Under the pieces are notes generated by a model that worked only from the letters and a program-made list of their open reading frames with translations, had not been told where the DNA came from and ran no database searches. Both the position numbers and the translations under genes were made by a program. A DNA stretch of 64,000 bases from Polychytrium aggregatum (Eukaryota > Chytridiomycota > Chytridiomycetes > Polychytriales), in contig NW_026516232.1 of NCBI RefSeq assembly GCF_025602895.1, forward strand, positions 124,001-188,000. Direction: 5' to 3'. Positions 10,774-22,908 of this stretch are shown piece by piece; the first letter of the stretch is position 1, and every line of letters begins with the position of its first letter.

Positions 10774-11879
10774 GCAAAGAGCACGCAATCACTCCTGCCC
10801 GACGACTGGGCATGGATGCAGAGACGACGAAACACGAACAGACTCTGCTTTCGTTTCTGTGGGAGTGTGGGGCTCGATCTTTCCTGTGCCAAGGGTCACC
10901 CGGTGGATCTGCGCGATGCAGCCAATACATCGCACCTCTGCAAATGAGGTGCGCTTGCTCGATCCATTACCGCGCTGTGTGCTCGGGGTCGACCGATGTG
11001 CACGAACCGACACGCGTACACCGGGCACGGATGCGTCTGTGGCGCAGCTGCCATGTCACGCGAGCTGGCTCGATCCGGCGCGACCCGGCGCGTTGCACAG
11101 GCGTCGCACACAGATGGCCATGGGCCAATTGGCGCGTCGAAACGTGACGCGCTTTTTTTCGCCGCCGCCGCGTGTCCGGGCTTCTCGGTGCAGCGAGACG
11201 CCCTCGGCAGCCTCTCTGTGCGGCGAGGCGCCGACGAGGGCCAGCCGAGGGCCAGCCGAGAGCAGCTCTCTCCCGCCGAGGGCTGCCCCGCGAGAGCGCC
11301 GCACGCCGAGGCGCACACACACACCGGCCCGGCGTCTCCGCGGCCTTCCTCGCCCGGGTCGCCCTCGGTCTTGCGGTCCTTTTTTTGCCTTTTCCTCCAT
11401 CCAGAAAAGGCAACTGCCTATTTTGGCTCCCTATCCGTCGTCCTTCTGCCCCTCTGTCGTCCAACGAGAGCAACCGAATCCAGGTACCGGAAGCCTCTGC
11501 TCATGAGCGCATGCCCTTGACCCCTGTCGCGGCCTGCGTTTGTCCCCTGGCTGCGGCCCGGCCCCTGGCCACCCCCCAGCGCCGTCGGTTGCTTTAGCTG
11601 CTGCTGCTCCTGGCTCGCTCTCCTGGCTTGCTCTGGATCCATCTCCCATGGTCCTCCAAGCACCAGCACCGGCACCAGCCAGCGTCAGGCTCGGAGCGTC
11701 GTCTGGGGCTGCGGTGTTGGCGCTCTGCCGATACCGTCGGCCCAACACCCGCCCCCAAGCGGCTGCTTCTTGAGCCTGCCGGTGTCGGCGACCTCCTGGG
11801 CGAACCCGTCTCTTGCGGCGACGGTAGCGGATCTGTCACCAGCTTTGGCCACTGACCCTTCCTAACCGTCTCTGCCGCC
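10774..11879. other. GC-rich intergenic region, 5' leader/promoter of the MADS-box gene
   Basis: About 1.1 kb without a supportable gene. Long open frames exist on both strands but have arbitrary composition (Arg/Pro/Ala-rich), as expected from GC-rich non-coding DNA. Imperfect direct repeats of the type gaggccagccga occur near 11230-11275. The 3' part is pyrimidine-rich and likely transcribed leader. Confidence 0.5.
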
Positions 11880-13642
11880 ATGTCGCATCCGCACCCCTCC
11901 GGCCCTTGTGGACTTGCTGTTCCAGCCATGTCGCCTGACTCCAAGAAAGGTCAGTATTGACAGTTGTTGGTCTTGGCTTGGCTTGCCGCCAGCAATTTCT
12001 GAGCGGCTTGCGGGCTTGGTGCATGAAGCATCATCATCGGCGCCTCGTCACTTGCCCAGGGCAGGGCCGAGCAGTTCGTCATGGCAGATTCGCTGACATT
12101 TCTGCTGCCCTCGACCCTGCCAACGCCGCATGCGTATCTCTGTCTTGGTGGCCAATGCCTCGCCTGGACCACCAGCCATCAAGTCGCTCTCCTCCCAGGC
12201 ATCGGATCGCTCCGACTCGGTTTCGTCCGTGCGGGGCCTGAAGCGGGACGCTGGCGAGGCCTCACTCGACGCCGCCGAGACCGGCCATCTCATCCTCGGC
12301 AATGACGCGCAGGAGCTCTCTGGAGCCGAGTCGGAGGACGATGAGGACACCAACAAACCCAAGCGCTCTGGCCGAAGAAAGATCAAGATCGAGTACATCG
12401 ACGACAAGTCCAGGCGACACATCACCTTCAGCAAGCGCAAGGCCGGTATCATGAAAAAGGTGCGCTCGCCTCGGAACTATGCGCAGACAGTGTGCTCCGT
12501 GTGGGGGGCGTCGGTGCGGATGGTGCCTGTCTCGGTGCTCCCGACAGCATCATCCGCTCATGCTATGCGCATGCTGTGCACATGCTGTGCGCATTCTTCA
12601 CCTTTGCTCATCCACGTTCGTCCCTCGGATACCCCGTAGGCCTACGAGCTCTCCACCCTGACCGGAACCCAGGTCCTCCTCCTGGTCGCCTCCGAGACCG
12701 GCCATGTCTACACCTTCGCAACCCCCAAGCTCCAGCCGCTCATCACCAAGGCCGAGGGCAAGAGCCTGATCCAAGCCTGCCTCAACGCCCCTGACATTGT
12801 CAATCCTCCTGTGCCCCAGGTATACCAGCCCGTACCGCCCGGTGTCAACGGTAGCCCATACCCCGTCCCTCCCGCCGGCTACGTTCCTCATTCGGGTCTG
12901 CCGGTCGGCATGGATTCCGTCGGCAGCTCCGTCAGTAGCTCCGGGATGGTTGTCAGCAGCGACCAAGGCTCCTCTGTGCAGACCTCGGATGTTTATCGCG
13001 ACGACAAGGTACGGTCGTATACTGCCACGAGCGTGCGGTCCGGCCCGGTCAATCGCCCCATGTGTATGACTCCCGCCATTGCTCTGTTGCGCGCTGCACT
13101 CAAGTCGAGTGCGGCCCAGCATAGCGTGCAGTTGATGCTCCAGTCGCCGGTTTCATCGATCGGCGGCCTTGGTTGCTACTGTGGCGGCCTTGCTGACCGT
13201 ATTCCCATTTTTTTGCTTGGCCATTTGTCTCTGATTGCCGGTGCGCCTCCTCTAGAATCCCAACAACGCCCACCTTGCATTGTACTTGCCCTACCATTCC
13301 CAAGGCGCCTTCCCGCCCATGCCGCCCTCGACTTCCTCCAACGGCGCCGTGGGCGTGCCGTACATGTACCCTCCGTACCAACCGCTCGGTGACGGCTACG
13401 GTGGCATGGTGGGTCTCCAACACAGCCAACAGCAGCACATGGCTGGCCACCCTCACGCCGTGCAAGGTCCTCCTCTCTACTCGCCGGGCGACCGATCTGT
13501 TTCTAATCCTCTACCCTCGCCTACACAGCCGCCTGGCGCTCCTGTAGCAACGCACGCCATTCCCCACGGCCATGGGGATAAGGGCAGCATGGGCATGGAG
13601 GACTCGAAGCCCTCTTCGTCCAAGGAGAAACAATCCAAGTAA
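11880..13642 (+). CDS. MCM1: MADS-box transcription factor of MCM1/SRF type
   Basis: Four exons: 11880-11949, 12176-12459, 12640-13008 and 13256-13642, about 369 residues. The MADS box begins RRKIKIEYIDDKSRRHITFS, continues KRKAGIMKK, is interrupted by an intron exactly there, and resumes AYELSTLTGTQVLLLV. This is the SRF/MCM1 subclass rather than MEF2. These factors bind CArG-type DNA as dimers and recruit partner regulators for cell-cycle and mating genes. An acidic segment (GAESEDDEDTN) precedes the box. The C-terminus is Pro/Gln/His-rich, with PPYQP, HSQQQH and PSPTQPPG, typical of an activation domain. ATG 11880 has a strong gccgcc context, and its exon joins in phase with 12176. An alternative ATG at 12130 in the same frame as exon 2 cannot be excluded. 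Family assignment is secure; the first exon is less so. Confidence 0.92.
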
Positions 13643-14535
13643 ACCCTCGACCGTCTGTCGTCCTTTCAGACGCCCTCGCCTCCTTCTCGGCTCCGTCATG
13701 GACTCGCGCCTTGGACATGCATTCGGCTGGTCCTGCTCGTCTCTCGAATGGACAGAGCCTGCGGCCAGTTCCTGTGTCTTCTGCCCTTCAATCTGCGTGC
13801 CCCCTCTTGCTCTTTTCGTTTCCCTCTCCCACAGTTCATTTTCCTTTGCCATCCAGCCCTTTCTGCATACGTTGGGCTTCCCCTCCCCCGTTTCGTTCTT
13901 CGCCTCCGCTGCCTTGCCCTTTATCTCGCTGCACAGAGTCGCGAGGCAAGGCTAGTATCCTGCATGGACCATCGTTGATCTAGTGTCCAGTTGCGGATCT
14001 GTAATATATCCCTCACGTCGATATCGCAAGGTTCCGAATGCGTGACAGCGATGCTCGGTCGGCCAGCACAGGAGAGTGCCATTCCAAGTTGTGTCCGTCT
14101 TGGCTGCGATAGCGACCCATTTCCGCATCGACACTTCGCCTCGTTGTGTCGTCCATTCATTCAATCCTTCATTCGACTCTTTGCTCATTTCTTCAGCCGT
14201 TCCGTCCGCCGTTCGCCGTTCGCCATTCGCTTCATTCTCGGCGTTCGTTTGCTCTTGCAAACTCCGACGGCCCTCGCACCGCTTCGTGCTGGCTTTGCCT
14301 CGGTCGTGGCGCTGTTCGGGTTCCTCGCTCAATCGGCCGGCCTGGCACTTGCCTTCGCCGTCGCATCTCGTCGCCCGGGCCGTCTGCATCTCCCGGCTGA
14401 GCGAGCCAGATCCAACAGGACTGTCGGCAGGTGCCCACCAGCCATCGACTCCGACCCGTTCCGCCTGTCCTGCGACTCTGGGAGGCCGATCGACACCGAC
14501 CACCAGCCTCCTCGTCTCCTTGCCTCCTCGCCACC
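13643..14535. other. Intergenic: MADS-box 3' region and RAD17 promoter
   Basis: The two flanking genes are co-directional. The sequence is rich in pyrimidine tracts (13800-13930 and 14150-14300). No supportable reading frame was found; open frames here are Ser/Arg/Pro-rich and disagree between strands. Confidence 0.5.
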
Positions 14536-17500
14536 ATGAAATCTGCTGCCAAGCATCGCAGCGACACCAAGCAGACGACCAAACCCTCAGCCATCGTTAT
14601 CTCCTCGGATTCATCGAGCGAGACGGAATCTAGCCCCCGGACTGTGCAGCCCAGCCAAGGTTCCGCCAGCACTTTGTCGCAATCCCGGACATCGGCGTCG
14701 CAGCCATCGCTCTCCCAGCAGTCGGCCAGGCCTGTTGCCTCGGCCTCCAAATGGATCAGCACCAGGAGGACGAAGCCGCCGACGCTCTCCGAGAGCACTC
14801 TCAGGCGATCCCAGGCAGTGGCGTCAAAGCCAAGCGATCGAGTTGCGGCTCGTCCAGGCTCTGCTTCGGATGCCGGTTCAGCACAACCAGCACAGCCAGC
14901 ATCATCATCTCGCCTGCGATCGCACGCCCCAGCCGGCCGGCTCCTGTCGTCCAGCTCAAAGCGCTCGCTTGCACAATCTGCCGAGGATATTGACGACGAC
15001 TCGGAATCCGACACTGACTTTGGCTCGTCGCAGGGAATACCATCATCCTTGCCCCGACGCGAGCGGGAGCAGACCAACACCGCTGCCAAAGCAACAGCTC
15101 TGCCACTGCCCACACCGGCTTCCGAAGCGACTCTGGCATCCAGGCGTGGGGCCGCGGCATCGATATCGGCTTTTGCAGAGGCATCAACATCCAGGGATTC
15201 GGCATCCAGAGCCCGTCGGCCATCAGGATCGGTGTCGTCGTCGCCCTCGTCCACCGGCTCTCCGCCATCATCGGCTCCCCAGCCGCATGTGTCATCATCA
15301 TCCTTTTCATCGTCCCAGACAACCCGCACGATCCAACAGCGGCCCTCCTCGTCTCGGTCCACTCGAGCGTCTCATCGCACTCAAGTCGGCTGGGGACGCT
15401 CGCTATGGGACGCAAAGGGCGTACCACACGATGACATTCTCGTTGACGACGACGATGACAGCAGCGGCTATCATCGAGCCGGGGATCAAGACGGAGACGG
15501 GGTCAGGGCCAGCCAGTTTAATTCACAGACCTCTTCGAACGGCGGTGAGACCGCCCGCGGTGAAGCGCCGCTGGATGGGTCTCAGAAATCAGATAGGGGC
15601 TCGCAGCGGCCAGCGTCCCCTGGACGCATGAGCTCGTCGAGGTCGACAAAGGTAAGCTGCAATTCGGTCGGGTCAAGTAGCCTTGCGTCAGCATCGCATC
15701 CGTGGCTGGGCAGCGACGGAATCACATAACTCCTTGCCTATCGTATGCCCTGCTTGACCCTCCCGCCATCAGCAACCCATCGACCGACCATCCAGTCCGC
15801 CGAAACGATTCCCTGTCGAGATACCCAATGCTGGAAGAGGTATGTCCTGCCCGAACCAGTGGCTATCCTCGAGAGTCGCCGAGTGGCTCCAAGTTGGGTT
15901 TGGCATCAACGGACACTGCCGATCTATGCATTCTTGGTGGGATTTCTCGCCTTGTTTCCGTCGCCTTATGACTGATGTCTCACGACTGATGAACGCATGT
16001 GCCATTGTCCCTCAGTGCCCGACAACCAACTCTGGATTGACAAATATCGTCCTGGATACCAAGGAGTATGTGTGCTGCTCAGCAGGTGCAATCCAAAAAG
16101 CACGGGCGCTGGCTCAGGACAAGCCGTTGTCGAATCAGTTCCCACAGCAGGCAGTCGACGAGCCCGCTTGATCGTGCTCGATGGAACGTGACCGCTTCCT
16201 GGAGTGACCGTCTGGAGCGCCCTGAGCCCAGTAACTGCGTCGCCATTGACTCGGCATCGAATGCTTGGTTTCAGGCCGAACTTGCGGTGCACAAGAAGAA
16301 AGTCGAGCAAGTCAAGCAGTGGCTACAGCTGGCCTTTCAGAGCGGATCCAAGGTGAACCCCAGCCCAGCCCAGCTCAGCCCACCGCTTTCAGCCTGGTCC
16401 CTAGCGAGGCATTCCCCATTGATTCTGCACTCGGCTGTCCAGTCTCTGTCGTCGATGCTGAAATTAAGCTCTTTCTCAGAAAGGATCGCTATTGCTGCTT
16501 ACGGGGCCGTCCGGATCGGGCAAGACCGCAACCCTCCAGTCGCTTGCGGCCGAGCTGTCCTATGAGATCAGCGAGTGGACCAATCCCATCAACACCAACT
16601 CTCTGCAAGTCATGTACACGGACGACAAACGGAACTCGGACTCGTCTGACTTTGCAGGTACGGCGGAAGCATGAATCGGCACTTGCGACGCAGCTCTCCG
16701 AGCCCAATTGACACGCTCCATCGGTCGCCGCGGGCTTTCTCAGACTGGACTTCCATAAGTACAAAGTTCAACGAGTTTCTCGAACGCTCGTCTCGGCTAT
16801 CGGCTTTGCAGCTGACTTTCGACGGCACTGACCCTGCCCACGAATCGACATTGCCCAAGAGCAGTCGGCGCGTTATCCTAATCGAAGACCTGCCCAATGT
16901 CACCGAACTGCATACCCGGCAGAGCTTCCACGCGGCGATTCGAAAATACATCGAATCGAGGTTTTCCATCTGCCCGCTGGTCCTGGTGATCAGCGATGTG
17001 TCCGAGGAAACCGGCGGCCGCCTCGAGGGCTCACTCGAGTCTGTCATCTCGATTCGGAACTTGGTCCCCCCGGATGTGCTGTCGTCTCCTCAGTGCACAG
17101 AAATCAAGTGAGTCGGCAAAAAAAAAAAAAATTGATTCACCACCAAACTCCCAGTGCCCAAAAGCGAGCCATAGCGACCGAGCGACTGACCCGCTTGCCT
17201 GATCCCCAGGTTCAATCCCGTGGCGCCTACTATCATGACCAAGGCACTCAACCGCATCCTCGACTTTGAGTTTCCGGTCGCAGCGCCGTTCCTGGTGCGC
17301 AAGCGCAGCCGAGCCGGTGCGTCCAAGCTCCAGGCCCCGCCCGTCGATCCCAAGAGACCCAACAGGGACTGGGTCGACCGGATCGTCAAGAGCAGCGACG
17401 GAGACTTGCGTAATGCGATCAATTCGTTGCAGTTCCTGGCCCTAAACGAACTTGCGCAGGCATCGCCTCCAGAGTTGTCTGGACGAGATATGTCGCTGTC

Positions 17501-19164
17501 ACTCTATCATTCGCTCGGAAGGATCCTGCACAACAAGCGTGAGTCCTTGGCTTGAACATTTCAGGCTCCTGCTTTGGCATACAATGATCTGTCAAGCGAG
17601 TGGCTTCGACGAGAGTGTGTGCGGGCCGTGCAGAGGCACCGCTGATCAATAATGCTCGCTAACTACATCCGAATACTTGCTATCGCCCAGGCGAGACAGA
17701 TGCACCAACGGACGGGGACTCGACATCGTTGCTGCCTGAGCACCTCTCCCACCATTCACGGCCAAGGCTCAAATTTGATCCTGAGGTAGACTGGGTCGTC
17801 TCGCTTCGTGGCTTCTACAATCCAGGCACTTGCGGCATATTAGACAATACTCACTGCGCACATGCCCATTCCTTGATTGCAGCCAACCTTCGAGATGGCC
17901 CACATGGACTTTGACAAGTACGCGCTATTTCTCCACGGGAACTACCCGGACTATCTGGAAGACATTGACGAGGTCCTGATGGCGAGCCAGTATTTCAGCG
18001 ACGCCGACCTGTTCATGAACAACTGGAAGGTTGGTACCCGACAAGGGCGATGGAGACGCACCCGCGAATGCCATGCTATGCAATGTTGTACTGTACCATA
18101 TTGTTCACATCTCGCCATTGCACTGCTCTCCGACAGAACCGTGCCCAGTTAGCACCGTACAGCGCATCCGTGGGCATCCGCGGCCTCTTGTTTTCCAAGA
18201 ACAGCGCATTGACATCATCGCAGTCGGACTCTGGTTCGCTGCGAGGGTTTGAGCCCTTCCGGAAACCCGAGTTTTGGCAAACGCAGAAGCGGCGGCGAGA
18301 GCTTGAGCACGACGGGCTCAAGTCGCTGTTGCCAGAATGGATCAAGCAAGGAATCGACGCCCATCGCGATGACAGAAGCAGTCAGGACATGACGCTCTTC
18401 CGTATGTTTTTTGTCCCGGCCATCAGCGATGAGAGGCTGGTCAATGGACAACACTGCGGCTGGGCAAGACAGTGGACGACATCCTGATCCTGGCACACCG
18501 ATATATATTGATGTCGCCCCCGCCCGCTCTGTCTGCATCCTCGCTCTGTCTGCATCCTCGCTCTGTCTGCATCCTCGCTCTGTCTGCATCCAGGCGCCTA
18601 CAACAGCACCGAGCTCTTCTCCGACATCTTTCCGTTCACCTGTCTCATCAACCGGTTTCAGCATGGCCGACGATTCCACGAGGCCGGACCGGGACCAGGG
18701 AGGCAGCGAATGACTCTTGGTATGTGTCCGTGGGTGCTGCCGTCAGTTGCGCTGCTGCTCCAGCTCCACCCCCTCACAGCATCCGTGGGACCGGATGACG
18801 ATCTGTCGGTCTCAGTCGCTCGGGCACACATCCTCACTTCTTGTCCTCGCGCTCTCGTTTGTCGCAATCGCTGCCAGGGCCTCGCCATGTCGAGTATCTT
18901 CAGCAACTCACGTTCTTCCCAACCCGAGACCGGCTCAGTGCCGTGCCGCAGCGCACCTTCCGCGACCACGATCGCTTGCCCATGGACGAAATCGAAGATG
19001 ATCCGGCAGAATCGGCCGCTCTCCGGCCTGGACTGACCCCGGCCACCCTCAAACGAGAAGACTCGATCGTCGAGGGCGATGGTGACAGCGACGTTGTCTG
19101 GCCGTCCATTGACCGGGCCATGAACACCAACAACGGACATGCTGAAGATATCGAAGAGTTCTGA
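14536..19164 (+). CDS. RAD17: Checkpoint clamp loader RAD17/Rad24
   Basis: Twelve exons can be joined with every phase matching: 14536-15651, 15773-15839, 16016-16065, 16275-16352, 16480-16657, 16744-17107, 17210-17538, 17691-17785, 17883-18029, 18137-18401, 18594-18719 and 18878-19164. The protein has about 1033 residues. Diagnostic blocks in order are QLWIDKYRPGYQ and ELAVHKKKVEQVKQWL, then Walker A GPSGSGKT, the Walker B-like strand RRVILIEDLPN, and FNPVAPTIMTKALNRIL. RAD17 replaces RFC1 in a clamp loader that places the 9-1-1 ring at DNA damage and activates ATR/Mec1. The first 370 residues are a long Ser-rich disordered extension, making the protein well above the human length (about 680). 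The last exon is acidic. ATG 14536 sits in a good gccacc context. A 17-bp tandem repeat occupies intron 10. Confidence 0.95.
18525..18592. repeat. 17-bp minisatellite in RAD17 intron 10
   Basis: Four nearly perfect copies of cgctctgtctgcatcct. The last copy ends in the acceptor CAG of the intron, so copy-number changes would move the pyrimidine-rich region in front of the splice site. Confidence 0.9.
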
Positions 19165-19489
19165 TTCCTGAATCGGCCGGCAGGGTCTGCTGCCCAACAC
19201 ATGCACGATGTCGTCGCTTGATCACCAATACAACAGCACAATACCACTGAAACCTTGCCGATAGCCTGTCGGCTGTTCGCCGCCCGCCTCTTTGGACCCC
19301 AGCGAGCTCTTTCTTCTCTCGCATGCGTTGTGTCTCGGGAGTGGCAAAGGCACTTGGCGGCCAGCGTCATCGATCGCACCTCCGCGGCTTTGCTTGGCCA
19401 CCAGATCGTATTTGTCTCGTCATGGAGCACACATACCCCCTCGGCTTGGCATCTTGGATCTCCTGCGCTGCCGCCCGACCCGCCTCGCC
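19165..19489. other. Short intergenic region
   Basis: About 325 bases between RAD17 and the next co-directional gene. Nothing specific is recognisable. Confidence 0.5.
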
Positions 19490-21093
19490 ATGGCGACATC
19501 GCACTCTCATGGTCCCCTGAGCATCATCGGGCACTTTTACAGCCACCTCGACCGCATCCGCGCCGATCCAGCTCACCCACAGCAGTCGCTGGCGGCCCTC
19601 CTTCTTGCAAAGCCAATCCGGCCACTCGCTGTCGAACCCAGCCCGCTCGAGATCGTGTTCCGCAACGGGCTGCCCTCTGGAGACCGAGTTTATGCCGACC
19701 ATGTCGAGTGGATCGTCGACCGCATCTTTGCGATCGCCAAGTCGAGATTCACGCCGTTCGTCCTGCCAGGGGTTGCCCTCCTCGACAGCTTTGCCGCAAG
19801 GTCAGGATTCAGATCAACCGCAGCTGCCATTGTTTCTCGACCTGCACCTGCGAACCTGCGAACTGCCCTCATCTACTGCTCTGGACTCGCTATTAATTCC
19901 ATCCCTGGGTCCGATGGTGGTGGCGTTGGGGAGGGTCGTTCCAATATTAGCCAAGCTCAAGTCGAGCAGATTTGCATAGCGTTCGAAGACAACATGGCCC
20001 GTGTCGCAGACGGCTTGGACGACCCGGCTGAAGCGCAATCCAAGATGGTCGCAGCCTTCATTGAACAGGTGCGCTGCGATTAGCACGATCCAGAAACCCG
20101 ATGGTCATGGTGCTCAATGCCCGCCATTCAACCCACCACCGTCGCTCTGCTCACCCTCGTCGTCGTTCTACCATGGTTGTCCTGCCCACTTTCCGACTCC
20201 TTGACCTGGTTGCATCCCTCGCAGCACTTCACCATGCCAAACCTACTCATAATCCTGGGCCACAGCTTCACGGTCGGCAGTAGCCAGAACACTTTGCCAC
20301 CGATGGTCGAAGACTGCTTTGGCTCGTTTGCCCTGCGGCATCCCCGCGATCTCAAGAACGCCATCGGATTGACGGTTGGGGCAAAGGCCTGGAGCAAGCA
20401 TGCGCATCGGGCGACAACTGGATACTGGGGATCTGTCAAAGGGAGTCAGTACGCCTGGTGGCTCTTTGCTTGTCCAACCGCTTGCTCTAGTCAATGAGGC
20501 TGGCCCAGGAGCAATCGCTGACATCACGGCCACTCTGTCGCCACTGTCCATGCCTTCATCGACTCCTTCGGATATGCATCCATGCAGCTACTCAAGATAA
20601 GAACGAAACGGCCGCGAAGCTGCTCGCACGCATATTTTCTGAGGCCGTTTGGTTCAACATCCACGCGCTGCCGGTAAGCAATATCGGAGGGAGAATTCAT
20701 GCCAATATGTCCCCGGCATCGCAGAGCGAGCCCGCCGGAATCCCGATGGCTCAGCGTCCGTGCGGCGGCTGCCGTGACTGCCGTGACTGCTCATCACAGT
20801 GTATCCATCCGCACTTTCAGCACAACATCCGGGTCTACGAGATCCGTACTCTGCAGGGGTATGGGGCGCGGTGGTATCTGACCGAGGAGCCGCTTCCTCC
20901 AGCGGACGATCCAGAGCCAGGGACAGACCCCGATCCCGACGCTGCAGCTCCTGATCGCATCGATGCTCCGGCGAAGGCTCGGCCCGAGTCTCTCGGAGCC
21001 AAGCTGCGGATCTCCGGCACCATGGCCATCGAGTTTCGTGGGTTCCTCGAGCCGTTCATGGAGAACGGCCATGAGGTCGGGTGGGTGCACTAG
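19490..21093 (+). CDS. Hypothetical protein with a conserved-looking C-terminal motif
   Basis: Four exons fit: 19490-20068, 20225-20444, 20597-20673, and either 20800 or 20821 to 21093, giving about 380 residues. The first exon (193 residues) starts MATSHSHGPL and contains hydrophobic helices such as VEWIVDRIFAIAKSRF and SQAQVEQICIAF. Exon 2 contains LLIILGHSFTVGSSQ. The C-terminus reads VYEIRTLQGYGARWYL, then an acidic Pro-rich insert, then FRGFLEPFMENGHEVGWVH before the stop. The Gly-Tyr-Gly-x-Arg-Trp and Phe-Leu-Glu-Pro-x-Met-Glu-x-Gly-His blocks look like a real family signature. I believe similar endings occur in uncharacterised eukaryotic proteins, but I cannot name the family or its function. 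The start is the first ATG of the open frame. Confidence 0.65.
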
Positions 21094-21842
21094 AACCGAG
21101 CTCCATCGGCTCGATGGTCCGGGGAGCACTCGATGGCACGTCGTCTGATGCAGCAAGAGGCCAATTCATCGATCACCACCGAATCCAGTCGATCGATGCG
21201 GCCAAGCCACGGAGCATACGCTGTTCTCGGACGGACTTGGTATCTGTCGCAGTCGATCAACATCAGCAACAGTCGACTGCCAGTGAGTGTGGTACCATAT
21301 GCACTGTCCCAAGTGTCAATCGGGCGTCCACGGAAACATCGTCTCGGTGTGGCATATGCAAGCCCCCCATGGTGCTGACTGGACGCAGTCATGTTCTTCA
21401 GAATACACATGGTTCACACTCGCAGCAGCAGATCCAATAAACGACGAGCGGATGCTGATGATTGCTATGCCGCTTGCCACTCGCGCAGACACTTGAGGTT
21501 ACGTGAGGTTGCTGCCTCTCAGACACAAGCACGATGGACTTGATCGAGAGAAGCCGATGCGGTGTATTGGGATGCTGTCGACAGCGAGCTATCAGTCGGA
21601 CTGAGGCCGGCATACCAGGCGACGTTTCTGCCGACCGGAATGGCCCGCGAATCCAGCGACATTATCGTCGATGCACCAAGAATGTGACAGCCAGTCTCGA
21701 GAGCGAACTGAGGCGGGAGCTGGCTCTGCGTCGAAGATGGGGGATTCGATTCCGGGTTACGACTGGGATGGCAAAGCACTCGTATGAGTGACGGAGCAGG
21801 CGGAGGTGTCGGATCCAGGAAATGGGAGAGCGACGCACACCG
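21094..21842. other. Intergenic, no gene seen
   Basis: Lies between the plus-strand unknown gene and the 3' end of the small minus-strand gene (convergent). No frame shows a recognisable motif or a plausible exon chain. Confidence 0.5.
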
Positions 21843-22184
21843 TCATTGGGACTGCTTCAGCCCCGACATCATCGACAGAGTCGCTTCAAAGTCATCCTCC
21901 ATCTTGTCAAAGGCCTCGAGTTTGCGCTGCTTCTCCTGCAGACGGTCGTTGGCGTTCAGGGCCGATTTCTTGGACGACAGGAGAGAAAGAACGTCGTGGA
22001 CCGATTCGTCCAGCTGCTCCTTCAGCAGAGCATCTCTGGCCCGCAGCGACTGGGACGAGACGGCCTTCTTGACCGCCTGCGCCGCAGCCTTGGACGAGGC
22101 GGGTTTGGATATGGCTGCATCCTTCTTGGACGAGCTGGCTCTGGCGGCCGGCGGGGGCTTGGTCGGGGCCTTCTTCTTGGCCAT
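21843..22184 (-). CDS. Small Lys/Ala-rich coiled-coil protein, unknown
   Basis: A single-exon frame of 113 residues. The N-terminus is a basic, disordered Lys/Pro/Ala tail (MAKKKAPTKPPPAARASSSK). From about residue 45 it becomes a heptad-rich helix (LRARDALLKEQLDESVHDVL, then RLQEKQRKLEAFDKMEDDFE). The change from basic tail to acidic amphipathic helix, the good ATG and the clean stop suggest a real gene, perhaps a small subunit of a complex. I do not recognise a family. The opposite strand carries a longer open frame (21784-22410) with incoherent composition, which I take as a shadow. Confidence 0.5.
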   Translation of the reverse strand: MAKKKAPTKPPPAARASSSKKDAAISKPASSKAAAQAVKKAVSSQSLRARDALLKEQLDESVHDVLSLLSSKKSALNANDRLQEKQRKLEAFDKMEDDFEATLSMMSGLKQSQ

Positions 22185-22908
22185 GCTGGTTGTGGGTATG
22201 GGCGGTCGCAGTGGGTTGCTGCCTGATGTTGGTGGTGGCTCGCCGGTGCTGGGGTCAGATCAGCTTCCCTGGTCGCGGCAGACAGAGTTGCCAACAGCCA
22301 GCACAGTTCAAAGGGCGGAGAAGAAAAAAAGCTTTGTCCAGGAGACGGATCTGATTGGCCTGGCTGCCGTTCCAGATTCGCTCCCAGGCAGAAACAAAAC
22401 ATCATGCTAAGCGGCCATGCTTCGGGCCGGTGTGGTTGCGACGGCGCTCGCGCAGTGAGCCAGGAACATATCCATCCGCCGTCGACAGTGGCCATCAAGG
22501 TGTGCTTGTGCTTGTGCTGCAGATGATGCTGTTGGCGCAAAGCGATCCAGCATCGATTTGATGCACCGCGATCCAGCATCGCAGCATCAACACAGCCGGG
22601 GGCATGATCTCGGTGTGCAAGTCTATTCTCCATGGACATGCGATATCTACGGACATCCCAGCCATGGCCGCCGCCGTATCGACCGAGCCAGGCCCGCAAA
22701 CCACATGCTTGCCCGTGCAGCGGGTGAACGGAGCGATAGCCGCAATCACGCTCGTCGGCCCGATCATTCGCGATCAATGCCTTGCCGTGTCGCCATCCGG
22801 CCTTGGCTCTGCCGGCTTGTTTCTGAGTTGCCCTCGCTCGTCTTCCCCGACAGGGTCCTGCCCTCGGCCCGGTCTGTCCTTTGCCCTCGTCCCTGCAACT
22901 GCTCAACC
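22185..22908. promoter_or_regulatory. Divergent intergenic/promoter region
   Basis: Separates the small minus-strand gene from the DGAT1-type gene. It contains short repeats of the type gcttgtgcttgtgct near 22500-22520. No defined element could be assigned. Confidence 0.45.

Noticed and set aside
10966-11520. Several overlapping Arg/Pro/Ala frames in the GC-rich gap before the MADS-box gene
   Set aside because: Frames are open on both strands at once with inconsistent composition, as expected from stop-poor GC-rich DNA.
14232-15362. Open frame of 376 residues antisense to RAD17 exon 1
   Set aside because: It mirrors the Ser-rich exon (Asp/Arg/Ala-rich output), has no motif, and conflicts with a well-phased exon chain.
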